In this document: one piece after another, positions 15,288-22,610 of the stretch
Numbering within the stretch: position 1 is the stretch's first letter
How the letters are laid out: each line of letters starts with the position of its first letter
Assembly (NCBI RefSeq): GCF_019024325.1
Contig: NZ_JAFNJS010000005.1
Location: forward strand, 1-64,000
Direction: 5' to 3'
Source of the DNA: Falsiroseomonas tokyonensis
GTDB lineage: Bacteria > Pseudomonadota > Alphaproteobacteria > Acetobacterales > Acetobacteraceae
DNA length: 64,000 nt
Notes under the pieces: model-generated
The model's database searches: none
The model's input: only the letters and a program-made list of their open reading frames with translations
Told to the model about the DNA's origin: nothing
Program-made: the position numbers and the translations under genes

Positions 15288-15302
15288 CTTCCTGTCTCCC
15301 GC

Positions 15303-15340
15303 CGTTACGTAACGAATATGGGGCGGCCCGTTACGTAACG
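15303..15340. promoter_or_regulatory. two 12-bp palindromes, candidate operators
   Basis: CGTTACGTAACG occurs at 15303-15314 and again at 15329-15340, 26 bp apart, in the 68-bp gap between the repressor stop and the start of the minus-strand gene at 15287. Both copies are perfect palindromes. They differ from the GGCACA-N3-TGTGCC operators at 15584-15642, so a second regulator is implied. Confidence 0.65.
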
Positions 15341-15355
15341 CAAGCGGCAGGTGGT

Positions 15356-15616
15356 CTAGCCCTTCCTCAACCGCACGCCGGGCCCGCCGCCGTTTTCCGC
15401 GATGAAATCGACGCCGGCCGCTTCAAGCGCGGTCCGGATCGCGGCCAGGGTGCGGCGCTGCGGCTGGCCCTGGTCAGCCTCAAGCCTGGCGATTGTGCGG
15501 CGCGGGACGCTGCTGCGGCCGGCTAGATCATCCTGCGACCATCCGAGCAATGCCCGGCCCGCGCGGACCTGTGAGGCAGTAATGGCGCAATCTGTGCCAT
15601 TTGGGCTTGCGTTCAT
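15356..15616 (-). CDS. XRE-family (Cro/CI-type) repressor
   Basis: 86 residues: a single helix-turn-helix domain, ITASQVRAGRALLGWSQDDLAGRSSVPRRTIARLEADQGQPQRRTLAAIRTALEAAGVDF, then a short tail. There is no C-terminal peptidase or oligomerisation domain, so it is not LexA/CI-like in SOS cleavage. The start at 15616 was preferred because operator palindromes overlap and precede it; the frame stays open far upstream but antisense to another gene. It probably represses its own promoter and the divergent genes from 15725, setting the quiescent state of the element. Confidence 0.85.
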   Translation of the reverse strand: MNASPNGTDCAITASQVRAGRALLGWSQDDLAGRSSVPRRTIARLEADQGQPQRRTLAAIRTALEAAGVDFIAENGGGPGVRLRKG

Positions 15617-15642
15617 TTGGGGATGGTGGCACAGATTGTGCC
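15584..15642. promoter_or_regulatory. paired repressor operators between divergent genes
   Basis: GGCACA-GAT-TGTGCC at 15628-15642 is a perfect palindrome 11 bp upstream of the repressor start. A second, one-mismatch copy GGCGCA-ATC-TGTGCC lies at 15584-15598 inside the first repressor codons. Their centres are 44 bp apart, about four helical turns, which would allow cooperative binding on one DNA face. Confidence 0.7.
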
Positions 15643-15724
15643 GTTCCGCAAGGAACCGGCCGGACGCGGAAGGTGGATCTTCCCCGCCCGGCCTAACCGC
15701 AACCCGATGCAGGAGCACCGGTTC

Positions 15725-16219
15725 ATGGCTGACCAATCCAATACCACCCCCGGCACCCCGAGAAGAAGACTCGCCCGCGCCGCTGCCGTCTCTCTGGCCG
15801 TGGCGGCGCTTCCGACCGGCGCCACCCCGGCGCAGCCGCCCGCGACCCTGCTGCGCGTGCTGGCAAACCCGGCCCGGCCGGTGGAGCCTTTGAGCTTCGA
15901 CGGCGGCGCCGATGCCGAGCTGGTGCGGCGCCTCGGCGCCTATGTGGAGGCGGCCCGCACCTACAACACCGCGCCTCCCGACGCCTTCGATGGTGACGAT
16001 GATCCGCTCTGGCAGGCCCTGGTGGCGGCCCGCACCGATGCCGAGGCCATTGCGCCGCAGACGCTGGCCGGCATCGTGGCGAAGGCCGTCACGTCGGTGG
16101 CACTGGCGATGCAGGAGCCGGATGGTGACAGCGGATGGGGTGACGGCCCGGCCGGCGAGATTGCCCATGCGCTCGTCCTGGACGTGCTGCGTCTCTATGG
16201 CCCGGCGAGCGAGGCATGA
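15725..16219 (+). CDS. hypothetical protein divergent from the repressor
   Basis: 164 residues. AGGAG lies 9 nt before the chosen ATG. The N-terminus (RRRLARAAAVSLAVAALPTGATPA) looks like a twin-arginine or Sec signal, which would be unusual in a satellite; it may equally be a helix. The rest is acidic and helical (ELVRRLGAYVEAARTYN, TLAGIVAKAVTSVALAMQE). No family recognised. As the first gene under the operators it is a candidate early gene for induction or helper interference. The stop overlaps the following ATG. Confidence 0.5.
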   Translation: MADQSNTTPGTPRRRLARAAAVSLAVAALPTGATPAQPPATLLRVLANPARPVEPLSFDGGADAELVRRLGAYVEAARTYNTAPPDAFDGDDDPLWQALVAARTDAEAIAPQTLAGIVAKAVTSVALAMQEPDGDSGWGDGPAGEIAHALVLDVLRLYGPASEA

Positions 16220-16461
16220 GCGCCGTGGTGATCCCATTCCCCAAGGTGCTGCGCCGGTTGGAGGTCACATGGCCCGCCCAGCCAGCGCACCCCGCGCTTG
16301 AGGCGCTGGCGGGCCTCCCTCCCGACATGCGCCTGGTTGCCGCCTTCGCCTACCTGGCAGGCGTCAGCCGCCGCCCCTTCGCCTGTCCGCCGCTGCCGTG
16401 GGGCGGCGGGCCCAAGCCGCCCAAGCCGCCGCGCAAGCCGAAGCCGAGGCCGGCGACATGA
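16216..16461 (+). CDS. small protein with proline-lysine-rich tail
   Basis: 81 residues. A helical core (LEALAGLPPDMRLVAAFAYLAGV) is followed by a tail of repeated KPP/KPK units (GGGPKPPKPPRKPKPRP). It is coupled to the preceding gene by ATGA. Nothing identifies its function; basic Pro-rich tails often bind nucleic acid or partner domains. Confidence 0.45.
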   Translation: MSAVVIPFPKVLRRLEVTWPAQPAHPALEALAGLPPDMRLVAAFAYLAGVSRRPFACPPLPWGGGPKPPKPPRKPKPRPAT

Positions 16462-16543
16462 TCGAGGATGAAGCCATTATCGCGGCCCCCGCCGCGCCAG
16501 CTGCAACCTGCAGGTAGAGGTTCGATCCGTCGCGCATAACCAA

Positions 16544-16574
16544 CCCGGCCGGGGAAACCCGCGCCGGGCTTTGC
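16544..16574 (+). terminator. weak hairpin with short T run
   Basis: CCCGGC at 16544-16549 pairs with GCCGGG at 16563-16568, followed by CTTT. It could end the 15725-16461 transcript just before the next promoter. The T run is short. Confidence 0.3.
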
Positions 16575-16594
16575 GCTGGTTGCAAATGAAGGTG

Positions 16595-16623
16595 TTGACT
16601 ACGCGGTAAAAAGGAGATATATC
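16595..16623 (+). promoter_or_regulatory. sigma-70-type promoter of the capsid operon
   Basis: TTGACT at 16595-16600, a 17-bp spacer and TATATC at 16618-16623 give a near-consensus promoter. A GAGGAG ribosome site and the ATG at 16650 follow within 30 bp. An imperfect GGAGA/TCTCC inverted repeat overlaps the -10 region and could be an operator. Confidence 0.6.
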
Positions 16624-16649
16624 CCTTCTCCAGATGAGGAGTGCCCTCT

Positions 16650-17291
16650 ATGTCGCCCAGCTTCGACCTGACCAGCTATCTCTCGCGCCAGAAGTTCGAC
16701 ACCGCCGAGACGGCGGACGCCGCTGGCGTGTCCGTCGCGCGGCTGGCGGACTGGATCAAGCGCGGTGTCTTCGCGCCTCTGACCGAAGCCAAGCCTGGCA
16801 CCGGCCGCGGCCGGCAGTTCCTGCTCGCGGACATCTATCGTCTTTCCGTGATCGGTGCCTTGACCGACCCGGACGGTGTTTTCTCCATGCCGGCCTCCCG
16901 CGCAGTGGCCCTGACCGACGATGCGTTCGGCCTCGACCCCGAAAGCTGGTGCGGCAACCTCGACATGTTCGCCGAGTGCCGCGCTGCGCTGTTGTCCGGG
17001 TTCCTTCCGACCGAGCTGATCAGCCGCGACCGCAAGACCCCTATCTGGTTAATCGGCAGCGTGATCGACGTGATCGTGCCCAAGCCGCGCCGCCGGCTGC
17101 GGGGCGAGTTGGGAGTCTTCACGGAAAACGGGCTGCCGAATCCTCTTGGCCGAGCAAGGTCCTTTGTGACGGTTGAAGTCACGCCCCTGTTCGCGGCAGC
17201 AGATCGTCGCCTGTTCCACGCGAAGGGCCTGGCCGAGTTCTTCCCGGATCTGGCGAAGGCAATGAGCGTCGATGAGGACGCCGAGGCATGA
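16650..17291 (+). CDS. helix-turn-helix (MerR/AlpA-like) protein leading the capsid operon
   Basis: 213 residues. The N-terminal part (FDTAETADAAGVSVARLADWIKRGVF) has the MerR/AlpA-type helix-turn-helix pattern, and TGRGRQFLLADIYRLSVIGAL continues that domain. The remaining ~140 residues have no motif I know. The start ATG has GAGGAG 9 nt upstream; a GTG at 16641 is possible but overlaps that site. It sits directly behind a strong promoter and overlaps the protease-capsid gene (ATGA). It could activate the morphogenesis genes or act in packaging. Confidence 0.6.
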   Translation: MSPSFDLTSYLSRQKFDTAETADAAGVSVARLADWIKRGVFAPLTEAKPGTGRGRQFLLADIYRLSVIGALTDPDGVFSMPASRAVALTDDAFGLDPESWCGNLDMFAECRAALLSGFLPTELISRDRKTPIWLIGSVIDVIVPKPRRRLRGELGVFTENGLPNPLGRARSFVTVEVTPLFAAADRRLFHAKGLAEFFPDLAKAMSVDEDAEA

Positions 17292-19129
17292 TGCCGGCGG
17301 CACACCGAATTGACGGCCCGATCACGGCTGCCACGCCGGCCGAATTGGCTGCCTTCCTGAAAAGGGCAGGCCGCGCCGCTGTGCAGATCACCGTCAACAG
17401 CCCGGGCGGCAATGCGATGGCCGGAACCGCCTGTTACCAGCAGCTGCGAAGCTACCGCGGCGCGGTCACCGTCGTGGTTGAAGGCGTCGCCGCCTCTGCC
17501 GCATCACTGATCGCCATGGCGGGCCGGCCGATCCAGATGCACGCCGGTTCCTTCCTGATGATCCACGAGGCGCACAGCGTCTCCGAAGGGCCAGCACGAG
17601 AGATGCGAGAGCATGCTGCCATACTTGAGAGGGTCAGCGCCGTCTATCTCAAGGCCTACGCGGAGCGTTCTGGAAAGCCTGAGCGCGAAATCGCCGACAT
17701 GATGGCGAACGAAACCTGGATGACGGCGGAGGAAGCGGTGCAGGCGGGCTTCGCCGACGCGATCCTCGAACCGCTGCGCGCAGCGGCCTCCATCAACCTC
17801 AACGCCTTCGAATATCGCAACACCCCGGCGGCGCTCTGCGCGGCGGGCGGACAGGAGATCGTCATGGATACGCAGATGCAGAACGAACAGCTTATCGAGG
17901 CCGCGACGCGGCAGGAGATCACCGCCGTCGCGCGGCAGGCCGGGTTGGGCCTCGCCTGGATTGACGAGCAGGCCGGGCAGGCGGTCAGCATCGGCGATGC
18001 CCGCGCCGCGGCGCTGGACGCCATCGCGGCGCGCTCCGCTGCCGCAGTCCGCCCCTCCAGCGTTGTCATCGTCCGCGACGAAGGCGACACGCTCCAGGCG
18101 GCGACCACGGATTACGTCGCCTCCCGCATCCTGGGCCGAGCCCCAAACGGCCCGGCCGCCTCCCTGCGCGGGCATACCCTCGCGGACGTGGCGGCGATGG
18201 TGCTGGAAGGCCGCGGGCAGCGTATCGGCCGGGGAGTTTCGGCGGAACAGATCTTCGCCAAGCTCACCACGTCCGACCTGCCGAACCTCCTGACAAGCGG
18301 CGCGTCGCGGGCCATGGCCGAGCTTTACCCCACCGTCCGGACGCAGCTGGTCGAGTTGGCGCAGGTCCGCAACATGCCGGACTTCCGGCCGACGACGCTG
18401 ATCCGGCTGGCACAACACACGCCGCTGGACGAGGTTGCGGAACACGGGGAAGTCCCGTTCGCCTATCCAATGGAGAACGGGGAGCAGATCAAGCTTGCCA
18501 CCTACGCCAACCGCTTCGCGGTCACCCGCCAGGCCCTGGTAAATGACGATTTGAATGGCCTTCAGGAGTGGATGGCAGCGAATGCGCAGGGCGCAGCAGC
18601 CCGTGAGCGGTTGCTGGTGTCGGGCCTGCTGACCGCCGGCAGCGGCGTTGGTCCGACACTGAGCGACGGTAACCCCTGGTTCCACAGCAGCCGCGGCAAC
18701 ATCGCGACGGCCGCGGCGCCGAGCGTTACCAGCTTGGCGCAGGCCGTGTCTCTGATGCGGTCCCTGAAGGACGGAAAGGGCAACACGGTGTTCGCCCTGG
18801 AACCCTACGCCATCGTGGTTTCCCCGGCGCTGGAGTTCGTGGCGCGGCAGTTGGTCGCGTCGATCTCGACCACGACCACCCGGGACGAAATCCAGCCCTA
18901 CAGCCTCTCAGTGATCGTGGAGCCGGCGCTCACCGGGAACAGGTGGTGGCTGGCACCGCGCCCCGCGACGCGGCGCTGCATCACCATGGGCTACCTCGGC
19001 GGGATGCAGTCGCCGACGGTCGAAACCTTCGAGGCGCAGGAAATCCTGGGCGTCACGCTCCGCGTCCACTTCGATGTGGCGGCGGCGGTGCAGGACCCGA
19101 TCGGCTGGGTCACCAACGCCGGCGCCTGA
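17288..19129 (+). CDS. ClpP-type prohead protease fused to major capsid protein
   Basis: 613 residues. Residues ~1-165 form a ClpP-like serine protease: NSPGGNAMAG, nucleophile in EGVAASAAS (S70), FLMIHEA (H93) and TWMTAEEAVQAGFADAI. After a junction near residues 170-195 the rest reads as a Mu-like HK97-fold major capsid protein, with a helical delta-like segment (MQNEQLIEAATRQEI) and a shell domain (DLPNLLTSGASRAMAELYP...YANRFAVTRQALVNDDL...VSPALEFVARQLVASI). Fusions of this kind are known in prophages; the protease would cut itself off during head maturation. No portal or scaffold gene lies nearby. Confidence 0.88.
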   Translation: MMPAAHRIDGPITAATPAELAAFLKRAGRAAVQITVNSPGGNAMAGTACYQQLRSYRGAVTVVVEGVAASAASLIAMAGRPIQMHAGSFLMIHEAHSVSEGPAREMREHAAILERVSAVYLKAYAERSGKPEREIADMMANETWMTAEEAVQAGFADAILEPLRAAASINLNAFEYRNTPAALCAAGGQEIVMDTQMQNEQLIEAATRQEITAVARQAGLGLAWIDEQAGQAVSIGDARAAALDAIAARSAAAVRPSSVVIVRDEGDTLQAATTDYVASRILGRAPNGPAASLRGHTLADVAAMVLEGRGQRIGRGVSAEQIFAKLTTSDLPNLLTSGASRAMAELYPTVRTQLVELAQVRNMPDFRPTTLIRLAQHTPLDEVAEHGEVPFAYPMENGEQIKLATYANRFAVTRQALVNDDLNGLQEWMAANAQGAAARERLLVSGLLTAGSGVGPTLSDGNPWFHSSRGNIATAAAPSVTSLAQAVSLMRSLKDGKGNTVFALEPYAIVVSPALEFVARQLVASISTTTTRDEIQPYSLSVIVEPALTGNRWWLAPRPATRRCITMGYLGGMQSPTVETFEAQEILGVTLRVHFDVAAAVQDPIGWVTNAGA

Positions 19130-19255
19130 TGCAGTCCGCTGTGAGGGCAGCGATAGCCGGGCGTTCCATACCGGCACCCTCGGGACAAGACGGCGAGTGT
19201 CCCCAAAAACCCCGTCAGTCTGCGGCCCAACCTTCGGCGGGCGCGGCAGGCAACA

Positions 19256-19297
19256 GAAGGCGGCCCGACTCACGGATGCACTGAGCGGGCCGCCTTC
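19256..19297 (+). terminator. long GC hairpin between capsid and tape measure genes
   Basis: GAAGGCGGCCCG (19256-19267) pairs perfectly with CGGGCCGCCTTC (19286-19297), with an extra CTCA/TGAG stem inside. No clear T run follows. It lies 29 bp before the tape measure start and may reduce read-through after the abundant capsid message. The preceding ~120 bp are non-coding. Confidence 0.5.
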
Positions 19298-19326
19298 CCT
19301 AACCAAACAGGAAAGACACGCGCGCG

Positions 19327-20934
19327 ATGAGCGGTTCCGCCAACAACCTTCCGGTCCGGATCACGGTCGACGGCGTGCCGCAGGCCGAGGCGGCGTTTAA
19401 CAGCGTGGCGGCGACCGGCGAGCGCGCGATGCAGCGTATTTCGCAGGGCGCGAACCAGTCTCAGGCGTCCACGCGCGGCTTCAACGATGTCGTGCAACAG
19501 GGCGGCTTTCAGCTTCAGGACTTCGCCGTCCAGGTCCAGGGCGGCACCTCAGCACTGACGGCGCTTTCGCAACAAGGGTCGCAGTTCCTCGGCATCTTCG
19601 GCCCGGCCGGTGCCGTGGCTGGTGCGGTTCTTACCGTTGGCCTCCTGGCGGCGAAGTTCTTGGAGCTGGGAACCGCGACCGAGACGGCGACCGAGGCGGA
19701 AAAGAAGCTGCAGGACGCGATCACGGCAAGCAGCGAAATCTATGAGGATGCGACGGCCAAGGCGGATCGCCTGGCGCGGGCGCGTCTCTCTGCGGCGCAA
19801 GCCGGCATCGAGGAACGCATAACCGCCGAGCGTGATAGCCTGCGCGCTCTAAACTCTGCTGCGGCAGACATGGAAGATCGGCGGGCGTTTGCCACCGGCC
19901 GCGTAGGCGGTGGCGGCACGAACGACAATCCCGTAGTCCGAGCTGAGCGGGAGAGGATCGCTCAACAGGCGGAGCAGATAAGCGCACGCATTGCTGCGCT
20001 GGAATTGGAGCGCACGCGGCTTGCTGCAATCGGCAGCGGCAACGGCGAGCAATTCGGACCGCCAGCACCGTCTGGCCGCGACTCTGGCGCCTCTCGCGCC
20101 ACCGCCCGCGTGCCGGCTGCCGGGCTTGATGTCCGGGCCGCGGTGGCTCGCACCGTGGACGAAGCCACCGCGGCTTACGACCGATACAACCAAGTCCTGA
20201 ACCTCAACCAAGCCGGACTTTCCGGCGCCGCCTCCGCTCTATCGGCATACGAGGCGAGCATGACGACGCTGAACAACGCCCTGGCGGCTGGCGTCATCAC
20301 TGAGCAGCAATTCGCGGCCGATGTGGAGTCGAGCACCACGGCGCTCGCGGTGCAGATGGAGGCGATCGAACAGCGGACGCAACAAGCGGACCGAAGCGCG
20401 GTGCAGTTCGGTCTTGTCTTTAGCAGCGCGCTTGAAGGCGCGATCACCCGCGGCGAAGACGCCAGCCAAGTGTTGCAGGCACTCGGCGAAGACCTGGCGA
20501 AGCTGATCCTGCGCTTCACGATCATGGAGCCGTTGGCCCGATCTGTGGCAGGGCTTTTCAGCGGTGGCGGAGGCGGCGGCGGCGGCGGAGGTATCCTCTC
20601 GACCATTGCGAGCGTGGCCACGACTTGGATTACCGGCGGGGTTGCGGGCACGAGAGCGAACGGCGGCCCGGTCATGGGCGGATCCAGCTACCTAGTGGGT
20701 GAGCGCGGTCCCGAAATCGTCAATTTCGCGGCGAGCGGGGTGGTGACGCCGAACCACGCGATTGGTGGACCCACGTTCGCGCCAACGTATCAGATTGACG
20801 CACGGGGCGCAGATGCATCCGTGGCGCCGATGCTTGAAGCGAAGATGCGGGCCATCGCGGCGCAGTCTCTCGCACAGTTCACGGACAGCATCCGCCGCGG
20901 CGGACCTGGCGCAAAGCTGGTGGGGGCACGATGA
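19327..20934 (+). CDS. phage tail tape measure protein, short
   Basis: 535 residues. The N-terminal part (FNSVAATGERAMQRISQGA) and a hydrophobic GIFGPAGAVAGAVLTVGLLAAKFL segment (~residues 88-112) are followed by long coiled-coil helices. A Gly tract (~residues 415-425) and the C-terminal signature GGPVMGGSSYLVGERGPEIVNFAASGVV are typical of lambda-family tape measures. At roughly 1.5 angstrom per residue it would specify a tail of only about 80 nm. No tail tube, chaperone or tip genes accompany it, which is odd. Its stop overlaps the next ATG. Confidence 0.8.
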   Translation: MSGSANNLPVRITVDGVPQAEAAFNSVAATGERAMQRISQGANQSQASTRGFNDVVQQGGFQLQDFAVQVQGGTSALTALSQQGSQFLGIFGPAGAVAGAVLTVGLLAAKFLELGTATETATEAEKKLQDAITASSEIYEDATAKADRLARARLSAAQAGIEERITAERDSLRALNSAAADMEDRRAFATGRVGGGGTNDNPVVRAERERIAQQAEQISARIAALELERTRLAAIGSGNGEQFGPPAPSGRDSGASRATARVPAAGLDVRAAVARTVDEATAAYDRYNQVLNLNQAGLSGAASALSAYEASMTTLNNALAAGVITEQQFAADVESSTTALAVQMEAIEQRTQQADRSAVQFGLVFSSALEGAITRGEDASQVLQALGEDLAKLILRFTIMEPLARSVAGLFSGGGGGGGGGGILSTIASVATTWITGGVAGTRANGGPVMGGSSYLVGERGPEIVNFAASGVVTPNHAIGGPTFAPTYQIDARGADASVAPMLEAKMRAIAAQSLAQFTDSIRRGGPGAKLVGAR

Positions 20935-21188
20935 CCAAGAGGCCGGACCAGCATCTGCACGACGCGGAGGCGGCGCTGGAGGCGCTGCAGCATCGCGTGC
21001 TTGAGGCCCTGACCATCGGCATAACCGAACGCATGGACGCCCGCGCGGCCGGCGATGCTGCGCAGGATGCGAAATTGACGAAAGGCATAGACGCGGTGCT
21101 GGCGACGCTGGTCGCCAGTATTGAGCAGCGGGTGGTGCTGCGCCGCAGGATGCCGGCCCGTCACGCTGCATCAAAGGCCCGCAATTGA
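20931..21188 (+). CDS. small helical protein after the tape measure
   Basis: 85 residues, helical and charged (HLHDAEAALEALQHRVLEALTIGITERMDARAAGD...GIDAVLATLVASIEQRVVLRRRM). It is coupled by ATGA to the tape measure gene and its TGA overlaps the TTG start of the excisionase-like gene. No family recognised. Confidence 0.5.
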   Translation: MTKRPDQHLHDAEAALEALQHRVLEALTIGITERMDARAAGDAAQDAKLTKGIDAVLATLVASIEQRVVLRRRMPARHAASKARN

Positions 21189-21679
21189 AGATCGCCGTTC
21201 CCTTGCCTGAATTGCTGACCGAGGCTGAAGCCGCAAAACGGCTTGGCGTCTCGGCGGCAACCATGCAGCGGGAGCGGAAGCGCCGTCGTATCCGCCATGT
21301 CATCATCGGCGGCAGGCCGCGCTACACGGCCGATCACCTGGCCGAATATCTGACCGCACAGGAGGTTGCGCCGTGCCGCGAAGCCGACACCAGCACCCCG
21401 GCCAGATCGCCGGCTATTGGCTTAGCCAGCGGCCGAACAGCGGGCAGTGGTGCCGGACCTGGTACGATACTGACACTCGACAGACTCGCAGAGCATCGCT
21501 CGGCGTTGACGATTTTGCAGCCGCAGAAATCGCGCTTGCCGAGTGGATCACCAAGAACGTCGCCACCATCCGCGCCGAGCCCCGCGACATCACGCTCGCC
21601 CGCGTGTTCGTCCGATATCAGGAGCGGCACGGCCAGCACCTGGTCGGCGCCGGATCGCAGCGGATCAGCCTTGCCATGA
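21185..21679 (+). CDS. excisionase-like DNA-binding protein
   Basis: 164 residues from a TTG start that overlaps the preceding stop (TTGA). Residues 8-60 (LPELLTEAEAAKRLGVSAATMQRERKRRRIRHVIIGGRPRYTADHLAEYLTAQE) are a clear HTH_17/excisionase winged helix. The frame then stays open for 307 nt inside the integrase gene and codes a low-complexity Ser/Pro/Arg tail, so only the first ~65 residues look functional. Xis next to Int at the attachment site fits control of excision. Confidence 0.75.
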   Translation: MKIAVPLPELLTEAEAAKRLGVSAATMQRERKRRRIRHVIIGGRPRYTADHLAEYLTAQEVAPCREADTSTPARSPAIGLASGRTAGSGAGPGTILTLDRLAEHRSALTILQPQKSRLPSGSPRTSPPSAPSPATSRSPACSSDIRSGTASTWSAPDRSGSALP

Positions 21680-22599
21680 TGCTGCGCCATCTGCCGGAAG
21701 GGATCACCGTCGGCGAATTGACCCTCGACGCGCAGAACGTCGCGGTGCGGGCCATGCAGGCGGCCGGCTACGGCAACGGAACGATCAAGCGGGCGCTAGG
21801 CGCGGCGAAGGCGGCCGTGAATTGGGCCTGGAACAACGGCGAGCTGGAGCGGCCGGTGCCGTTCCTGAAGGTGCCGGAAGGGCAGGGCCGCGAGCGGGTG
21901 CTTTCGGTGGAGGAGCTGGCCCGGCTCTGGTCCGAGGACATGCCGGACCACGTGCGCGTGTTCCTCGCGCTGCTGATCGGGACGGCGGCGCGGCCGGAGG
22001 CGGCGCTACAGCTTACCCGGTTCCAGTGCGACCTGGAGCGCGGGACAATCAACCTGAACCCGCCCGGCCGGGTGCAGACGAAGAAGCGCCGGCCGGTTCT
22101 GCCGATGGCCCACTGGCTCCGATCCTGGATCGAGGCGGCGGAGGGGCACCTGGTCGCCTACAGGGGCAAGCCGGTGCAGAAGATCGCCGGCGCCTTCCAG
22201 ACCCTCCGGGATGCGGCCGGCTTCGGGCCGGACGTGACGGCCTACACAGTGCGGCATACCGTCGCCACCGAGATGATGGCGCGGGGCGTGCCGGAGCTGG
22301 AGATTGCCTTCATCATGGGGCACCGGATGCCCAACAGCCGGACGACAGGGAGATACCTGCATGTAGCGCCCGAACGCCTAGCCAGCGCCCGCAAGGCCCT
22401 GGATGACCTCGCAAACGACATCGGCCGCCTTGCCGGGCGGCCGATGGTACCAGTCCATTCCGATATCCAGCGTGCTAGTTGCGTGCCAGTGACGAAGCTA
22501 CAGGGTTGCCGCCCGATAGCTAAGCCTTTGAAAACTGGAGCGGGCGAAGGGATTCGAACCCTCGACCCCAACCTTGGCAAGGTTGTGCTCTACCCCTGA
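21373..22599 (+). CDS. tyrosine recombinase, integrase of the element
   Basis: 408 residues from a GTG. Residues ~60-170 are an SAM-like core-binding domain. The catalytic domain shows arginine I in GTAARPEAAL, the box YTVRHTVATEMM (the usual first histidine of HxxR is Y) and the tyrosine in GHRMPNSRTTGRYLHV. The 3' end runs through the 49-bp att core and into the tRNA-Gly gene, giving a tail GEGIRTLDPNLGKVVLYP. On the excised circle the tail would read NLGKGVIPKRFQRLK. It integrates the element at tRNA-Gly. Confidence 0.93.
   Translation: MPRSRHQHPGQIAGYWLSQRPNSGQWCRTWYDTDTRQTRRASLGVDDFAAAEIALAEWITKNVATIRAEPRDITLARVFVRYQERHGQHLVGAGSQRISLAMMLRHLPEGITVGELTLDAQNVAVRAMQAAGYGNGTIKRALGAAKAAVNWAWNNGELERPVPFLKVPEGQGRERVLSVEELARLWSEDMPDHVRVFLALLIGTAARPEAALQLTRFQCDLERGTINLNPPGRVQTKKRRPVLPMAHWLRSWIEAAEGHLVAYRGKPVQKIAGAFQTLRDAAGFGPDVTAYTVRHTVATEMMARGVPELEIAFIMGHRMPNSRTTGRYLHVAPERLASARKALDDLANDIGRLAGRPMVPVHSDIQRASCVPVTKLQGCRPIAKPLKTGAGEGIRTLDPNLGKVVLYP
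22534..22582 (-). repeat. attR: 49-bp core within tRNA-Gly
   Basis: Identical to 11163-11211. It covers the tRNA from the anticodon arm to the encoded CCA and also codes integrase residues 388-403. The full tRNA is restored on this side. Confidence 0.93.
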
Positions 22600-22610
22600 G
22601 CTACGCCCGC
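22536..22610 (-). tRNA. tRNA-Gly (anticodon GCC) with encoded CCA
   Basis: The minus strand folds as a cloverleaf: a 7-bp acceptor stem (GCGGGCG with CGCCCGC), D-arm GCTC/GAGC, a 5-bp anticodon stem (CAACC with GGTTG) around TTGCCAA with anticodon GCC, and a T-arm with TTCGAAT. Discriminator T and CCA are encoded. It is the integration site of the element at 11163-22582. Confidence 0.95.

Noticed and set aside
15617-16237. Upstream extension of the XRE repressor frame
   Set aside because: The extra ~200 residues are antisense to the gene at 15725-16219, and operators lie at the 15616 start.
20560-20600. GGC/GGT tract in the tape measure gene as a phase-variable repeat
   Set aside because: The tract mixes codons and is trinucleotide-based, so length changes would not shift the frame; a Gly hinge is enough explanation.
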